DNA from: Desulfoluna spongiiphila
GTDB taxonomy: Bacteria > Desulfobacterota > Desulfobacteria > Desulfobacterales > Desulfolunaceae
Reading direction: 5' to 3'
DNA: 64,000 nt
NCBI RefSeq assembly: GCF_900101345.1
Contig: NZ_FMUX01000002.1
Span: 372,001-436,000 of the forward strand
In this document: positions 18,484 through 27,340 of the stretch, one piece after another
Position numbering within the stretch: position 1 is the stretch's first letter
Layout of the letters: each line of letters starts with the position of its first letter
Made by a program: the position numbers and the translations under genes
Notes under the pieces: model-generated
The model's database searches: none
What the model was told of the DNA's origin: nothing
The model's input: only the letters and a program-made list of their open reading frames with translations

Positions 18484-18520
18484 ATACTTTTTTTAGGCAC
18501 ATGCGTACGGAGAGACCCAC

Positions 18521-19501
18521 ATGGAGACGGACCACACCCTTTCAGGAAGCTGGGACCATACGGAAGGAAATATTCTCGTGGTTGACGACAACCCCGAGAA
18601 TTTGAGGATCCTGGTGAAGCTGCTGACAGAAGCCGGATACAAGGTGCATGCCGCGTCCAAGGGCTCTCTGGCCTTGGGGGCGGTGGAGCGCTCCCTTCCA
18701 GACCTGATCCTTCTTGACATCAAGATGTCGGGCATGGACGGGTACGAGGTGTGTCGGCGGCTCAAATCAGACGGGCGCACCGCGGAGGTCCCCGTTATTT
18801 TTATCAGCGCCTTGGATGACGCCGAGGACAAGGTCAAAGGGTTTGGCCTCGGCTGCGCGGATTACATTACCAAGCCTTTTCAGTTTGAAGAGGTCCTGGC
18901 CCGCGTGCGGACGCACCTTGGTTTTTGCAAGCTCAAAAAGCAGCTCCATGACAAGATCAGGCTTCTCCACCATGAGATCGTGGAACGCCAGCGCGTGGAA
19001 GCCATGCTGCAGGAAAAGCATGACCAGATGGAGCAGGAGGTGGCCCAGCGCACGGCAGAGCTGAGGGAAAAGTCCCGGCACCTTGAGGAGGTCAACCAGG
19101 CGCTGAAATCCATGCTGGATCACAGGGACCTTGAAAAACGGGCCATCGAAGACAACATGGCCGTGAATCTTAAAAAATACGTCAAACCCTACCTCGAACA
19201 GATGAGAAAAACCATCGGTGGGGAGGAGCACAGAACGTCCCTGAAGATTATCGAGACAAACCTCAACGAGCTGGTGGTTCCGATTCGCAACAGCATCTCG
19301 TCAAAGTACATGGACCTGACCCCCACGGAGATCAAGGTGGCGGACCTGATTCGGCAGGACAAGGGGAGCAAGGAGATTGCCGAGCACCTGAACCTGTCCA
19401 TCAGCACGGTGTCCAACTTCAGGCACAATATCCGGAAGAAGCTGGGACTGAACAACAAGAAAACCAACCTCAAAACCTATCTGTCGACCCTTGCACCATG
19501 A
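18521..19501 (+). CDS. Response regulator with LuxR-type HTH
   Basis: A 326-residue regulator: receiver domain (residues 17-135, acidic pocket D22/D23, acceptor D66 in LLDIKMSGMDG), a long coiled coil (about 140-205), and a C-terminal LuxR/GerE-like HTH (about 262-322, with TPTEIKVADLIRQDKGSKEI and NLSISTVSNFRHNIRKKLGL). It is preceded by AGAGACC and lies 84 bases after the kinase gene, so the two are a likely cognate pair. The targets may include its own operon and the divergent TRAP genes. The next gene overlaps its stop codon by four bases only if the upstream ATG is used. Confidence 0.88.
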   Translation: METDHTLSGSWDHTEGNILVVDDNPENLRILVKLLTEAGYKVHAASKGSLALGAVERSLPDLILLDIKMSGMDGYEVCRRLKSDGRTAEVPVIFISALDDAEDKVKGFGLGCADYITKPFQFEEVLARVRTHLGFCKLKKQLHDKIRLLHHEIVERQRVEAMLQEKHDQMEQEVAQRTAELREKSRHLEEVNQALKSMLDHRDLEKRAIEDNMAVNLKKYVKPYLEQMRKTIGGEEHRTSLKIIETNLNELVVPIRNSISSKYMDLTPTEIKVADLIRQDKGSKEIAEHLNLSISTVSNFRHNIRKKLGLNNKKTNLKTYLSTLAP

Positions 19502-19593
19502 ACGGCATCGATATGGGGGACAGTCATCGGCAGGTAGCAGGGGCTGGGGTTTTGGCCATGCGCACCAAATGCAATGTATCGAAGGGAAAGGCC

Positions 19594-20760
19594 ATGTTTA
19601 AACCGACATTTTTTTCATCCCTGCTCTGGTCCGCATTGGTTGTGAGCCTGTCGACAGGTGTGTTTTTTGCCTGCTCTTCCCCTTCGCCCCCTCCGGAGAT
19701 ACGCATCGGTGTCATTGCGCCCCTTACCGGGGATTCGGACGCAAGGTGGGGAAAATCCTACGTGAACGGGGCCATGCTTGCCGCCGCCAGGATCAATGAG
19801 GACGGCGGGTTGGAGATAGACGGCCGCAAGCTCAAGGTGACCCTGACCTTTGCCGACAGCCAGGGCAATCCCCAGCTTGCGCTGAATGTGGCCCGCAAGC
19901 TCATCGCCCGCTACGAAGTGGCCGCCATTGTGGGGGCTCCCCGCAGTCAGGTCGCCATTCCCGTTGCCGCCCTTGCGGAGAGCCGCCAGATCCCCTTTGT
20001 GACCTCCATGGCCACCCACCCCCGGGTCACGGCCGGAAGACGGTTTACCTTTCGCACCATCTTCAGCGATACCTTCCAGGCGGAGGTCCTCGCCCGGTTT
20101 GCCTACCAGGATCTGGGCGCAAGGCAGGCCGCCGTGCTCTACGAGGTGACCAGCGACGACAACACCAGCCTGGCCGGACTTTTTAAAACGGAGTTCGAGG
20201 CAAAGGGCGGCCGTGTGGTGGCTTTTGAATCCTACATCACCGGGGAATCCGACTGGACTCGCCAGTTCGAAACCATCCGAGACAGCGGCGCTGAGCTCTT
20301 GTTCCTGCCCAACTTCGGCAACGAGGTGCCCCGGCAGGCACGCCTGGCGAGACAGGCCGGTATCCGCATGCCCTTTCTGGGGGGTGACGACTGGTGGGGC
20401 ATTGAGACCGGAAAAGACCGCGCCGCCCTGGAAGGAGGCTTTTTCAGCACCGACTACGCCCTTGACCTGGACAGCCCGCAGAATAAAAAATTCGTCGCCT
20501 CCTACCGCGAGCGCTACAAAGAAGACCCCAACGACAACGCCGCCCACATCTACGACGCCCTGGGCCTGATCTTCAAGGTCATCGCAGAGCAGGGCCGCGT
20601 CGACTCCGAATCCATCCGCGATGGCCTGGCAGGTGTCCGGAATTACTCCGGCGTCACCGGAACCATGCGGTTCCAGGGCAGCGGCGACCCCGTCAAGAGC
20701 GCACAGATCATCCAGGTCACGGGGGGGCGCTTTATTGTGGTCAAAACCATGGCCCCCTGA
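19594..20760 (+). CDS. Lipoprotein substrate-binding protein, LivK/type 1 family
   Basis: A 388-residue binding protein with a lipoprotein signal peptide (GVFFAC, lipid Cys at residue 27). The mature part is a type 1 periplasmic-binding fold as in branched-chain amino acid receptors: IRIGVIAPLTGDSDARWG at the start, a GGLEIDGRKLKVTLTFADSQ stretch, and VRNYSGVTGTMRF at the end. The ATG at 19594 has GAAGGGAAAGG upstream and gives a proper signal; the frame open from 19498 would hide it. No permease or ATPase genes follow. It is therefore likely that this protein presents a ligand to the kinase encoded in the same operon, rather than feeding a transporter. Confidence 0.85.
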   Translation: MFKPTFFSSLLWSALVVSLSTGVFFACSSPSPPPEIRIGVIAPLTGDSDARWGKSYVNGAMLAAARINEDGGLEIDGRKLKVTLTFADSQGNPQLALNVARKLIARYEVAAIVGAPRSQVAIPVAALAESRQIPFVTSMATHPRVTAGRRFTFRTIFSDTFQAEVLARFAYQDLGARQAAVLYEVTSDDNTSLAGLFKTEFEAKGGRVVAFESYITGESDWTRQFETIRDSGAELLFLPNFGNEVPRQARLARQAGIRMPFLGGDDWWGIETGKDRAALEGGFFSTDYALDLDSPQNKKFVASYRERYKEDPNDNAAHIYDALGLIFKVIAEQGRVDSESIRDGLAGVRNYSGVTGTMRFQGSGDPVKSAQIIQVTGGRFIVVKTMAP

Positions 20761-20806
20761 TGGGGTTTTGTCTTATGAATCACAGGGCCCTTAAGGTTTC
20801 AGCCGG

Positions 20807-21097
20807 TCATCCCGCCACTCGTTTCATCTTATCCTGCTCTTCCTTGTAAACAGCCACCATGCGATTGATTTTGGCGTACTGCCGTGTCAACAGATCCTCG
20901 GCAATGGTTCGCAGCCCCCACATTTTAAAATCGATCTGAAGGCCGTTGCCGCTTGGGTTTTCCGCCCCGTTAAGCTCATGGAAAAATCCGCCCACCGAGG
21001 TCAGCAGGCGATGAACATCCTTGATGGCATCGCACAGTTCCGCAATTTCAGACCCTGAGAACATTCCAGGGGTGGGTTGGGTATCGGGTAGGGTCAT
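20807..21097 (-). CDS. Small hypothetical helical protein
   Basis: A 96-residue soluble protein starting at the ATG at 21097, which has AAAAAGGAGTCC upstream; the longer frame is rejected. The sequence is mostly amphipathic helix (SGSEIAELCDAIKDVHRLLT, then QIDFKMWGLRTIAEDLLTRQ). I recognise no family. It is convergent with the binding-protein gene, with 46 bases between them. The strong ribosome-binding site supports its reality. Confidence 0.55.
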   Translation of the reverse strand: MTLPDTQPTPGMFSGSEIAELCDAIKDVHRLLTSVGGFFHELNGAENPSGNGLQIDFKMWGLRTIAEDLLTRQYAKINRMVAVYKEEQDKMKRVAG

Positions 21098-21894
21098 GAT
21101 GGACTCCTTTTTTGTTGGTGAATGGTGAATGGCGGCGGTGATGCTGTCCGCCCCCATGGAACACTCAAACCCGAGCCACCGTACATGAGTCCTCACCCCG
21201 TAGGGTGCACTCCGTGCACCATGCCCGGGACCGTCGGACAGCTGAAAATGGCCGCAGTGACCGCTACCCGACACGCATGGCATCTCACCGCTGTTGATGA
21301 ATAAGCCTGTGAATCACGGCAACGGAACCACGACCTTCAAGCCGTGGTGTTGCGTTGTTTATTCGTAGGAAAAAAGCCGCACAGGAGTGCGGCGCTCCAG
21401 GGCGACACATGATAGCGCCATCAGTTTTGCCTTTGTAAAGCCTGAGCATATCGATGCCGTTACCACTTGCTGTTTTCTGATTTCCATTCACGATGCTGCT
21501 CGAGATCGTAAGGTCGTAAGACATGGTCGCAGCGATCGCTACCCACCACGTGACTCACACAAAAAAAAATCAATACACAACTGGTAACTAATCAGCTGTT
21601 ATAGGGATAGTTTCGGCGGTAAGAATTGCGAAGCCACCATGAACGCTGGTCGAAGTGCGCTTTCTCCTATGTATCGGCAAAGGCGAAAGTCTCTATTGAA
21701 TCTATCAATATGCTCCTGTTTTTTTATTCGGATTAGCAGTTTGACTTAAAAGCTATTTCTCAATTAGGGTCTCGGGGTTGAAATGGCGGCCCACAGGGGA
21801 CTTCAGGTTTGTTGATGAACCTTCTCCCTGGGGCGACTGCGCGACGGTTAAAGGCGTGCATCATGAGGTAACCGACCAACCAAGGAGAGGAAAG
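21098..21894. other. Intergenic region with repeats, upstream of ABC operon
   Basis: About 800 bases without a credible gene. It has a seven-base-pair hairpin GGTGCAC-TCC-GTGCACC (21204-21220), a copy of the GCCGCAC hairpin repeat (21370-21398) and an AGCGATCGCT palindrome near 21531. AT-rich sequence at 21700-21770 may hold the ABC operon promoter. Confidence 0.5.
21370..21398 (-). repeat. GCCGCAC-type hairpin repeat, copy 2
   Basis: GCCGCAC-AGGA-GTGCGGC stem with an A-run on its left and GCTCC on its right. It reads as a terminator on the minus strand, but no minus-strand gene ends just upstream of it. Identical over 29 bases to copy 3 at 27341-27369. Confidence 0.65.
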
Positions 21895-22656
21895 GTGGCT
21901 TTTTTAGAGGCTTCCAAGGTGAGCAAAAGCTACCGAGACAAAGAGAACCGGGAAATTGTCGCTCTTTCGGATTTTACGTTGTCGGTGCAGGAGCGTGAAT
22001 TCATCACCATCATCGGGCCGAGCGGATGCGGGAAGTCATCGTTTCTGTTTCTTGCCGCCGGGCTGGAACCCTTAACCTCTGGGGTCCTCGAGTTTCACGG
22101 GGAACCTGTCACAGGGCCTGACCCGCTTAGCGCCATGGTGTTTCAGGAGTACCTTCTTTTTCCATGGAAAACCGTGCAGCAAAATATTGAGTTTGGGCCT
22201 GAGTTGCGGCATGTCCCCCCTGACCAGCGCCGGGAGGTGTCCGGTAACCTGATCAAGATGGTGGGGCTCGAAGGCTTTGAGAAACGGTACCCCCATGAGT
22301 TGAGCGGGGGGATGCAGCAGCGGGTTTCCATTGCCCGGGCCCTTGCCAACAATCCGAAGCTGATTTTAATGGACGAGCCGTTTGGGGCCCTGGACGCCTT
22401 GACCCGTGAGACGCTTCAGGTCGAGCTGCTGAAAATCTGGCAGCAGGCCAAATGCACGGTGTTGTTTGTCACCCACAGTATCTCCGAGGCAGTTTATCTG
22501 GCCGACCGGGTGGTGGTGGTCAGCAAGCGTCCGGGAACGATCAAAGAGGTAGTCGACATCGACCTTCCCCGGCCCCGGGACCGGGAGATGTTTACCTCCC
22601 CCAGGTTCATTGAGTATGAGCGGTATTTAAAAGCCATGATTTTAGACGACATATAG
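21895..22656 (+). CDS. ABC transporter ATPase, NitT/TauT (SsuB-like) type
   Basis: A 253-residue ATPase. Walker A GPSGCGKSS (about residues 41-49), Q-loop VFQEYLLFPWKT, signature LSGGMQQRVSIARAL, Walker B LILMDEPFGALD and the switch His in VLFVTHS are all present. Family features match nitrate/sulfonate/taurine importers. The preferred start is GTG at 21895, with AAGGAGAGG upstream; the frame is open from an ATG at 21778, but that extension has no conserved sequence and no binding site. It begins an operon with a permease, a binding protein and a lipoprotein. Confidence 0.9.
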   Translation: MAFLEASKVSKSYRDKENREIVALSDFTLSVQEREFITIIGPSGCGKSSFLFLAAGLEPLTSGVLEFHGEPVTGPDPLSAMVFQEYLLFPWKTVQQNIEFGPELRHVPPDQRREVSGNLIKMVGLEGFEKRYPHELSGGMQQRVSIARALANNPKLILMDEPFGALDALTRETLQVELLKIWQQAKCTVLFVTHSISEAVYLADRVVVVSKRPGTIKEVVDIDLPRPRDREMFTSPRFIEYERYLKAMILDDI

Positions 22657-22666
22657 GAGCGGGCGT

Positions 22667-23494
22667 ATGGATGGTTCCGTCAAGAGTCTTTCTCAGCCAA
22701 CGGGTCTGGTGGAGAGGGCCGACCTGATTTTTCCCCTTACGGCCCTGTTGGTGAAGTGTAGGAAACTGGGCTCTCCCCTGATGTGCCTGGTGGCCTGGGA
22801 GGTGATCGTACGCCTTGGGCTGATCAATCCCTTTTTTTGCCCGGCCCCCACCTCCATTGTCAGGGAGCTTTATGCCCTGGCCTTTACGGGGGAGCTGTGG
22901 ATGCATCTTTACGACAGCGTTTCAAGGGCGGTCTACGGCTATTTTCTTGCCTCATTGCTTGGGGTTGGTGTCGGTTTGGCTGTGGCCGGATCTCGGGTTA
23001 TGGAGGCGTTGTTCGATCCCCTGATCGAATTGATTCGGCCGGTCTCAACCTTTGCCGTGATTCCTATTTTTTTCATCTGGTTCGGCATCGGTGATGTCTC
23101 AAAGGTGTTGATCATCACCAAGGCCTGTTTTTTCCCCATTGTCCTGAACACCATCGCCGGGATCCGGGGGGTCGACCCCAAGCTGATCCAGGCGGCGCGC
23201 TCCTTGGGGGCCGAGGGGTTCACCCTCTGGTCTCGGGTGCTGATTCCTTCGGCCCTGCCCGTGATCCTGACGGGCATGCGTGTGGCAACCTCCATGTCTG
23301 TCACCACCCTTGTCGGGGTTGAGATGCTTTCAGCAGATTCGGGGATCGGCTTCATGGTGATCGATGCCCAGCGGGTGTTTGCCACGGAAAAAATGTTTGC
23401 CGGTATTCTTGTCCTGTCGGCCCTGGGGTTCTCTTTTGATCGCATTGCCCGGATCATCCAGAATCGCGTTTTGGCTTGGCATAAAGGGATGTAG
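22667..23494 (+). CDS. ABC transporter permease, NitT/TauT type
   Basis: A 275-residue inner-membrane permease of the binding-protein-dependent family, with six or so helices. The EAA loop is seen as QAARSLGAEGFTLWSRVLIPSALPVIL, near residue 180. TAGGAGC lies eight bases before the ATG, ten bases after the ATPase stop codon. With the ATPase and the binding protein gene after it this makes an importer of a small organic or inorganic anion, thiamine precursor or similar. The substrate is not defined by sequence. Confidence 0.9.
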   Translation: MDGSVKSLSQPTGLVERADLIFPLTALLVKCRKLGSPLMCLVAWEVIVRLGLINPFFCPAPTSIVRELYALAFTGELWMHLYDSVSRAVYGYFLASLLGVGVGLAVAGSRVMEALFDPLIELIRPVSTFAVIPIFFIWFGIGDVSKVLIITKACFFPIVLNTIAGIRGVDPKLIQAARSLGAEGFTLWSRVLIPSALPVILTGMRVATSMSVTTLVGVEMLSADSGIGFMVIDAQRVFATEKMFAGILVLSALGFSFDRIARIIQNRVLAWHKGM

Positions 23495-23614
23495 GGCTGC
23501 CTGTGTTTCTGGGACCATGATCAGGGGCGATTCATGAACGATGATGGGGACGCTTCGCGCTTTGGGTGCCCATCCTACAGGGGTCGGGTACATGCCAGAC
23601 TCACTATGAAACGA

Positions 23615-23704
23615 GCGAATGTGATCACCCTGAGGCACGAAGGGGGGGAGCATTCGCAACCTGCTTTCAAGGTGGCACACCTTGCCGCCGGAGGCATTTT
23701 TTTT
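23615..23704 (+). repeat. R1 hairpin repeat, copy B (complete)
   Basis: Contains both hairpins of R1: GCGAATG...CATTCGC arms (23615-23658) and AAGGTG-GCA-CACCTT (23669-23683), then GCCGCCGGAGGC and a T-run. It lies between the permease and the binding-protein gene, so it interrupts the operon. Confidence 0.75.
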
Positions 23705-23729
23705 ACACCCTTAACAGTACGGAGATTTA

Positions 23730-24707
23730 ATGAAGAGGTTTATCGTTGTACCGTTTCTGGCCCTTTTTTTGGTGGCCGGCACAGGGTTGCCGGCATCGGT
23801 GGCCGGGGAGCTGCCGGTGCTCAGGCTCTCCTATTTCCGGGATATTGATGAGCTGCCCTTTTATGTCGGGCTTGAGAAAGGCTTTTTTGAAGAGGAAGGA
23901 GTCAAGGTGGAGCTGGTGCGCATCGGCGGCGCCACCAATATCATGGCCGCGGCCATGAGGGGAGAGATTCAAGGGGGGAACATTCCCGTGCCCGCTTTGT
24001 TTCATGCCTCTCTCAGGAAGATTCCCCTGAAGGTTGTCTCCTGGCTTGGGACCTCCCACCCCGGAACAAAATGCGGCCTTCATGTGGGCAAGGGCTCTGC
24101 CATCCGAACCGTCGGGGACCTCAAGGGAAAGCGCATTGCCTTGAGCGGGTCCATCGTCTCAAAGACCATCCTGTCGGAAGCCCTGGATCAGGCCGGGCTG
24201 ACCATGAAGGACGTCAAGCCCATGCTTGGCATCGACATGCAGGAGCCTATGAAATACGAGGCGGTGTTAAACAGCAGTCAGGTGCATGCCATCATCACCT
24301 GAGATCCTGTCGCGACTATGCTGGAAGTGCATGGTGTGAGCAGGCTTTTATCATCGTTTCATGATATTATTCCTGATTTTGTATTCAGCGGCGTTTTTTT
24401 CAGTGATACCTTTTTAGATTCCCACCCAGAGCAGGCGAGGGCCTTTTTGAGGGGACTTGTAAAATCTTTTGTTTTCATCCGAGAGCATGAGGCAGAGGCC
24501 AGGGAGTTTATCCCGAAACATACGGGCGTGGAGTTGGATGTTGCCCGGGTGTGCGCCCTTCGTCGTTTCAGTGTCACCGGCAGGGAACCCGACGGGTTCA
24601 TCGATAATCAACGGGACCTGATGGTGAAATTCGGTTCCTTGAGCCGATCCGTCACCCTGGATCCTGTGATTGATTACAGCTACCTGCCCCCATTAGGAGA
24701 GAAATAA
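23730..24707 (+). CDS. NMT1/THI5-like ABC binding protein with in-frame TGA (candidate selenoprotein)
   Basis: A 325-codon frame with one in-frame TGA at 24300-24302 (codon 191). On both sides the same frame encodes one protein. The first part has a signal peptide (about 1-26), then LRLSYFRDIDELPFYVGLEK and a ligand-cleft segment GGATNIMAAAM. After the TGA it continues DPVATMLEVHG and ends with a normal C-lobe with DTFLDSHPEQARAFLRGLVK. No start codon with ribosome-binding site serves the second half, and there is no frameshift. The TGA replaces the residue before Asp-Pro in a stretch (VHAIIT-?-DP) that lies at the hinge of such proteins. A hairpin that fits the bacterial SECIS description follows (24306-24344). 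I infer selenocysteine; a nonsense mutation of Trp, Cys or Gly, or a sequencing error, is the alternative. It belongs to the ABC operon. Confidence 0.72.
24306..24344 (+). promoter_or_regulatory. Candidate bacterial SECIS hairpin
   Basis: Outer stem CCTGT (24306-24310) with GCAGG (24340-24344), a 4/4 internal loop, an inner seven-pair stem ACTATGC (24315-24321) with GCATGGT (24329-24335), one G-U pair, and apical loop TGGAAGT. The loop starts 19 bases after the TGA and has a G among its first two bases. Both agree with the published bacterial SECIS consensus (apical loop 16-37 bases from UGA). Confidence 0.55.
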
Positions 24708-24712
24708 CGTTG

Positions 24713-25303
24713 ATGAACCGTATACGCATGATTATGGTTTTGTGTCTCCTGGTCCCATTGATTGGAGGATGCGCCGGCCTTGCCGATAAGAACGGTCAGG
24801 GCCATAGGGGCAGCGCCGATCGTTTTTCGAGCTCTGTCCCTAAAGGGTGGCAGTCTCTGACCACGCTGCCCCTGAAGTATCAAGACCTTCCGGGGATTGA
24901 GGCGGGGGAAGAGATCCTGGGCATCGTTGCGAGCCCGGACGGGTCCGGCGTTCTCCTTTGGTTGAACCAGACGACTCCGGTGGCCATGGAGGTGTTTCAG
25001 AAAGATGTCTATGGCATGATGGATCAACGTGGGAAAGCGTTTAAAGCCGATAAACGCGTCAAAAAATATCGCTGCATGAACTCATACAAGCCCTATGGGG
25101 ATCTGTATGGTATCGACAGCTATTATGAGTACTGGAAGTGCCAGGACAGCCGCGGGAAGGTCAAGGGGGTACGGCGTACCTATTTTGTCTCCTCGGGGGA
25201 CCAGGCCGTCTCTTCGGTGTCCAAGGTTTTGTACTCCAACTTTGCTGCTTATGACAGCCACCTTATGGCGTTTTCCGACGTCAGCGTGTCTGAAACCGAT
25301 TAA
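24713..25303 (+). CDS. Lipoprotein of unknown function in ABC operon
   Basis: A 196-residue protein with a lipoprotein signal peptide (LVPLIGGC, lipid Cys near residue 19). The mature part is soluble, about 175 residues, with KGWQSLTTLPLKY near the start and three later Cys (in RCMNSY, WKCQD). I recognise no family. It starts five bases after the binding-protein stop, with AGGAGAG upstream of the ATG; a TTG codon just before is an alternative. Operon placement suggests a role in the envelope linked with uptake. Confidence 0.7.
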   Translation: MNRIRMIMVLCLLVPLIGGCAGLADKNGQGHRGSADRFSSSVPKGWQSLTTLPLKYQDLPGIEAGEEILGIVASPDGSGVLLWLNQTTPVAMEVFQKDVYGMMDQRGKAFKADKRVKKYRCMNSYKPYGDLYGIDSYYEYWKCQDSRGKVKGVRRTYFVSSGDQAVSSVSKVLYSNFAAYDSHLMAFSDVSVSETD

Positions 25304-25306
25304 AGA

Positions 25307-25377
25307 AAACGCCCGCACCTCGTGGGGTGGAGGCGTTTGATTGGTTAAAAAAAGCCCCCGGCGTCCCCGCCGGGGGT
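25307..25377 (+). terminator. Two tandem hairpins ending the ABC operon
   Basis: First a stem AAACGCC (25307-25313) with GGCGTTT (25332-25338), then CCCCCGGC (25355-25362) with GCCGGGGG (25369-25376). The first has a T-run (GTTT) on the right; the second has an A-run on its left and serves the minus strand better. Together they insulate the operon from the minus-strand gene beyond. Confidence 0.65.
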
Positions 25378-25499
25378 CGACACCAATGAACTCTGCCCAG
25401 CGGTCCTTCCCAGCATCGTCATCCAGCGGTTAACCACATGCTGTTTTGAAAAGGCATCCGCTCTTTCAGATGTGTCGGTTGATCCCTTTCATTTACCCT

Positions 25500-26108
25500 T
25501 CATTTTTCATTTCCAGTCGGTGCCATATATTTGATATTGCGAGGCTCCACCAGACGTTTCAGATCAAGCCAGAACTGAGCCCGCGGTTCCGAATCCGGTG
25601 GCTGTTGAATCGGCAACTCAAGGAAGGGAACCTCCATGTTCAAGGCATGGAATTTTTCAGATAGAATTTCAGCCATAATGCCCATGAGTAAAGGCGCTTC
25701 AGGGTCAGGGTTTTCAATGGGAATGGGCGACTCCGTGTTGTACCTGTTCACCTTGTGCTTGCCCCAGTGGATGCCGCAGGTCGGGCTGTTGCGCAGTCCG
25801 ATATAGCCTACCAGGCGAAAACCATTTTTCAGGAATTCTTCAACCATGAGAAAGGGGGTTTGCAGAAGCTCTTTGCAATGATTGCGGAAAAAAATATTGT
25901 CATATTGCTGCCTGCCCTGGGGGTTGCGCTGCAATCCCATGGCGGTTGTTTCCGGGCAGGGGTATTGAATGATGCCGACCCGTAATTTCATAAAATAATC
26001 CACCAATTCATGGGACAAGGGGAAATTTTGCCCAAGCACGTGAACGCGGCAGTATGGGTTGATCAAACACTGCGCGACCAAAATGATTTTTTTGTCTTTT
26101 TTACCCAT
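25500..26108 (-). CDS. TudS/DUF523-like Fe-S protein
   Basis: A 202-residue cytoplasmic protein. Three Cys motifs fit the DUF523 (2-thiouracil desulfurase, TudS) family: QCLINPYCRV (residues 13-22), YPCPETTAMGLQRNP (49-63) and NSPTCGIHWG (107-116). In TudS three Cys hold a 4Fe-4S cluster that binds and removes sulfur. The extension after residue 140 is longer than in minimal DUF523 proteins. AAGGAAACCC lies a few bases before the ATG. It stands alone. A role in removing sulfur or modifying a thio-compound is family knowledge and not shown here. Confidence 0.7.
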   Translation of the reverse strand: MGKKDKKIILVAQCLINPYCRVHVLGQNFPLSHELVDYFMKLRVGIIQYPCPETTAMGLQRNPQGRQQYDNIFFRNHCKELLQTPFLMVEEFLKNGFRLVGYIGLRNSPTCGIHWGKHKVNRYNTESPIPIENPDPEAPLLMGIMAEILSEKFHALNMEVPFLELPIQQPPDSEPRAQFWLDLKRLVEPRNIKYMAPTGNEK

Positions 26109-26524
26109 GATGGGTTTCCTTAATCTACGGATGGGGGGATGGAGATCTCTGGATGTGGGTGATGGCAGGACGCGTCCCTAACCCGGATATTTTATGATAT
26201 CAACCTCGTTACCAGGAGTCGCTTGGGTGCGTTGTGTGCACTCGGCATGGATGGGGGCATGTGGGGGAAGGTCGGTGCTGTATGGGTTTTTGACGTTTGA
26301 ATCTATCTTAACTTACAATGGTTTAGCATAGCGCTGTAGCCAAGGCAAGGGTGGCGCGTGTGGTGCCGTGCCCATCGGGCGAGTGCACAACCGTCAACGC
26401 CCGGTAACATAGGGGCCGCTCGGATCTTTTGTCCCGTAACAATTGGGTGACGGTCAACCGGCGACAACCTCATGCTGTTTTAAAAAGGTACCCAATCTGC
26501 AAAATGTGTAGGTTCGACACACCC
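26109..26524. other. Intergenic region with repeat fragments
   Basis: About 415 bases with no gene. It contains a TAACCCGGATATTTTATGA copy of the MITE end (26179-26197), a TGTGCACTCGG piece (26239-26249) and CGAGTGCAC (26380-26388) that match the inner arms of the element at 7010-7262. It looks like a decayed copy. Confidence 0.5.
26179..26197 (+). repeat. MITE-end motif (R4), copy
   Basis: TAACCCGGATATTTTATGA, matching the left end of the element at 7011 with two changes. Direct orientation relative to the copy at 27396. Confidence 0.6.
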
Positions 26525-27154
26525 CTATTCCATCTGCTCCTCAAGGCTGTCGATGCAGGCCTGCCAATCCCTTTGGCGGCTTTTGCCTCCAGAGTGCAGC
26601 AGCTCCCGGAACCGGCTGATCAGCCGGTTCATGACGGCTGGGGGCAGGTAGTCCTCGGCGCAATCGATGAGAGCAATCCGCACGCCGCAGGTATCGGTGC
26701 GGGTTAAGTCAAAGACCCGGTCTGCGAGGTCTTCTTTTGTCGGATGGTGGGGGGCATAAGACAAAAAGAGGTCCCTGGCTTTATGGGTGTAGACGTCTCC
26801 TACCTCTCCGCCGGAATCATCGCACAGTTCAAAGACCGCCTCATCGGTCTCAAAAAAGTCCAGCACCAGCTCTACGCCCAGGCAAGGTTTTTCGGCTGCT
26901 CCTGCGTAAATATCATCCAAGATACCGACCAGGTGGTTGGCAAGGGTTGAGGTCTCTTCCCATGGGAGATGCTTTTCGTTGCTTTTGAACTCGGACAGTT
27001 TTTCCCTGGCCCTCTCCACGTTTTCATCCGCTGTGGCCAGCATGCGCGAGATCACATCAAACACGTCGGGATGGGTATTTCCCAATTCCAGCAGAGCGTC
27101 TGCCAGGGTCCCTTCGCCCAAAGCCATTAATCGCTGTTTTGTGTCGTCACTCAT
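26525..27154 (-). CDS. DUF6880-like helical protein
   Basis: A 209-residue acidic, all-helical cytoplasmic protein. The start is put at the ATG at 27154 (MSDDTKQRLM) with GAGG nine bases upstream; the open frame continues upstream but without protein-like sequence. The N-terminus (LADALLELGNTHPDVFDVIS) and the central FETDEAVFELCDDSGGEVGD resemble DUF6880 proteins, whose function is unknown. It is flanked by copies of the R4 motif in direct orientation (26179 and 27396), which may mean that it was moved with that element. Confidence 0.5.
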   Translation of the reverse strand: MSDDTKQRLMALGEGTLADALLELGNTHPDVFDVISRMLATADENVERAREKLSEFKSNEKHLPWEETSTLANHLVGILDDIYAGAAEKPCLGVELVLDFFETDEAVFELCDDSGGEVGDVYTHKARDLFLSYAPHHPTKEDLADRVFDLTRTDTCGVRIALIDCAEDYLPPAVMNRLISRFRELLHSGGKSRQRDWQACIDSLEEQME

Positions 27155-27340
27155 CGATAGAATACCTCGTAAAAATTCATATAACCACATTGAATGTTTC
27201 ATGATCAAAACATGAATGACGGCAAAAAACCATCTCAAATGACATGGCATGCATCCCCTGCAGGGCTTACCTGTCCATGGACAGGGTAGCATCGGTAAGC
27301 CGAAGACAACCGTTCCTGTTGTTGCGTTCCATGGGCCTTT

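Noticed and set aside
24318..24707. Separate gene starting at the ATG after the TGA
   Set aside because: It has no ribosome-binding site or signal peptide and is the same frame and same domain as the upstream half; one interrupted gene explains it better.
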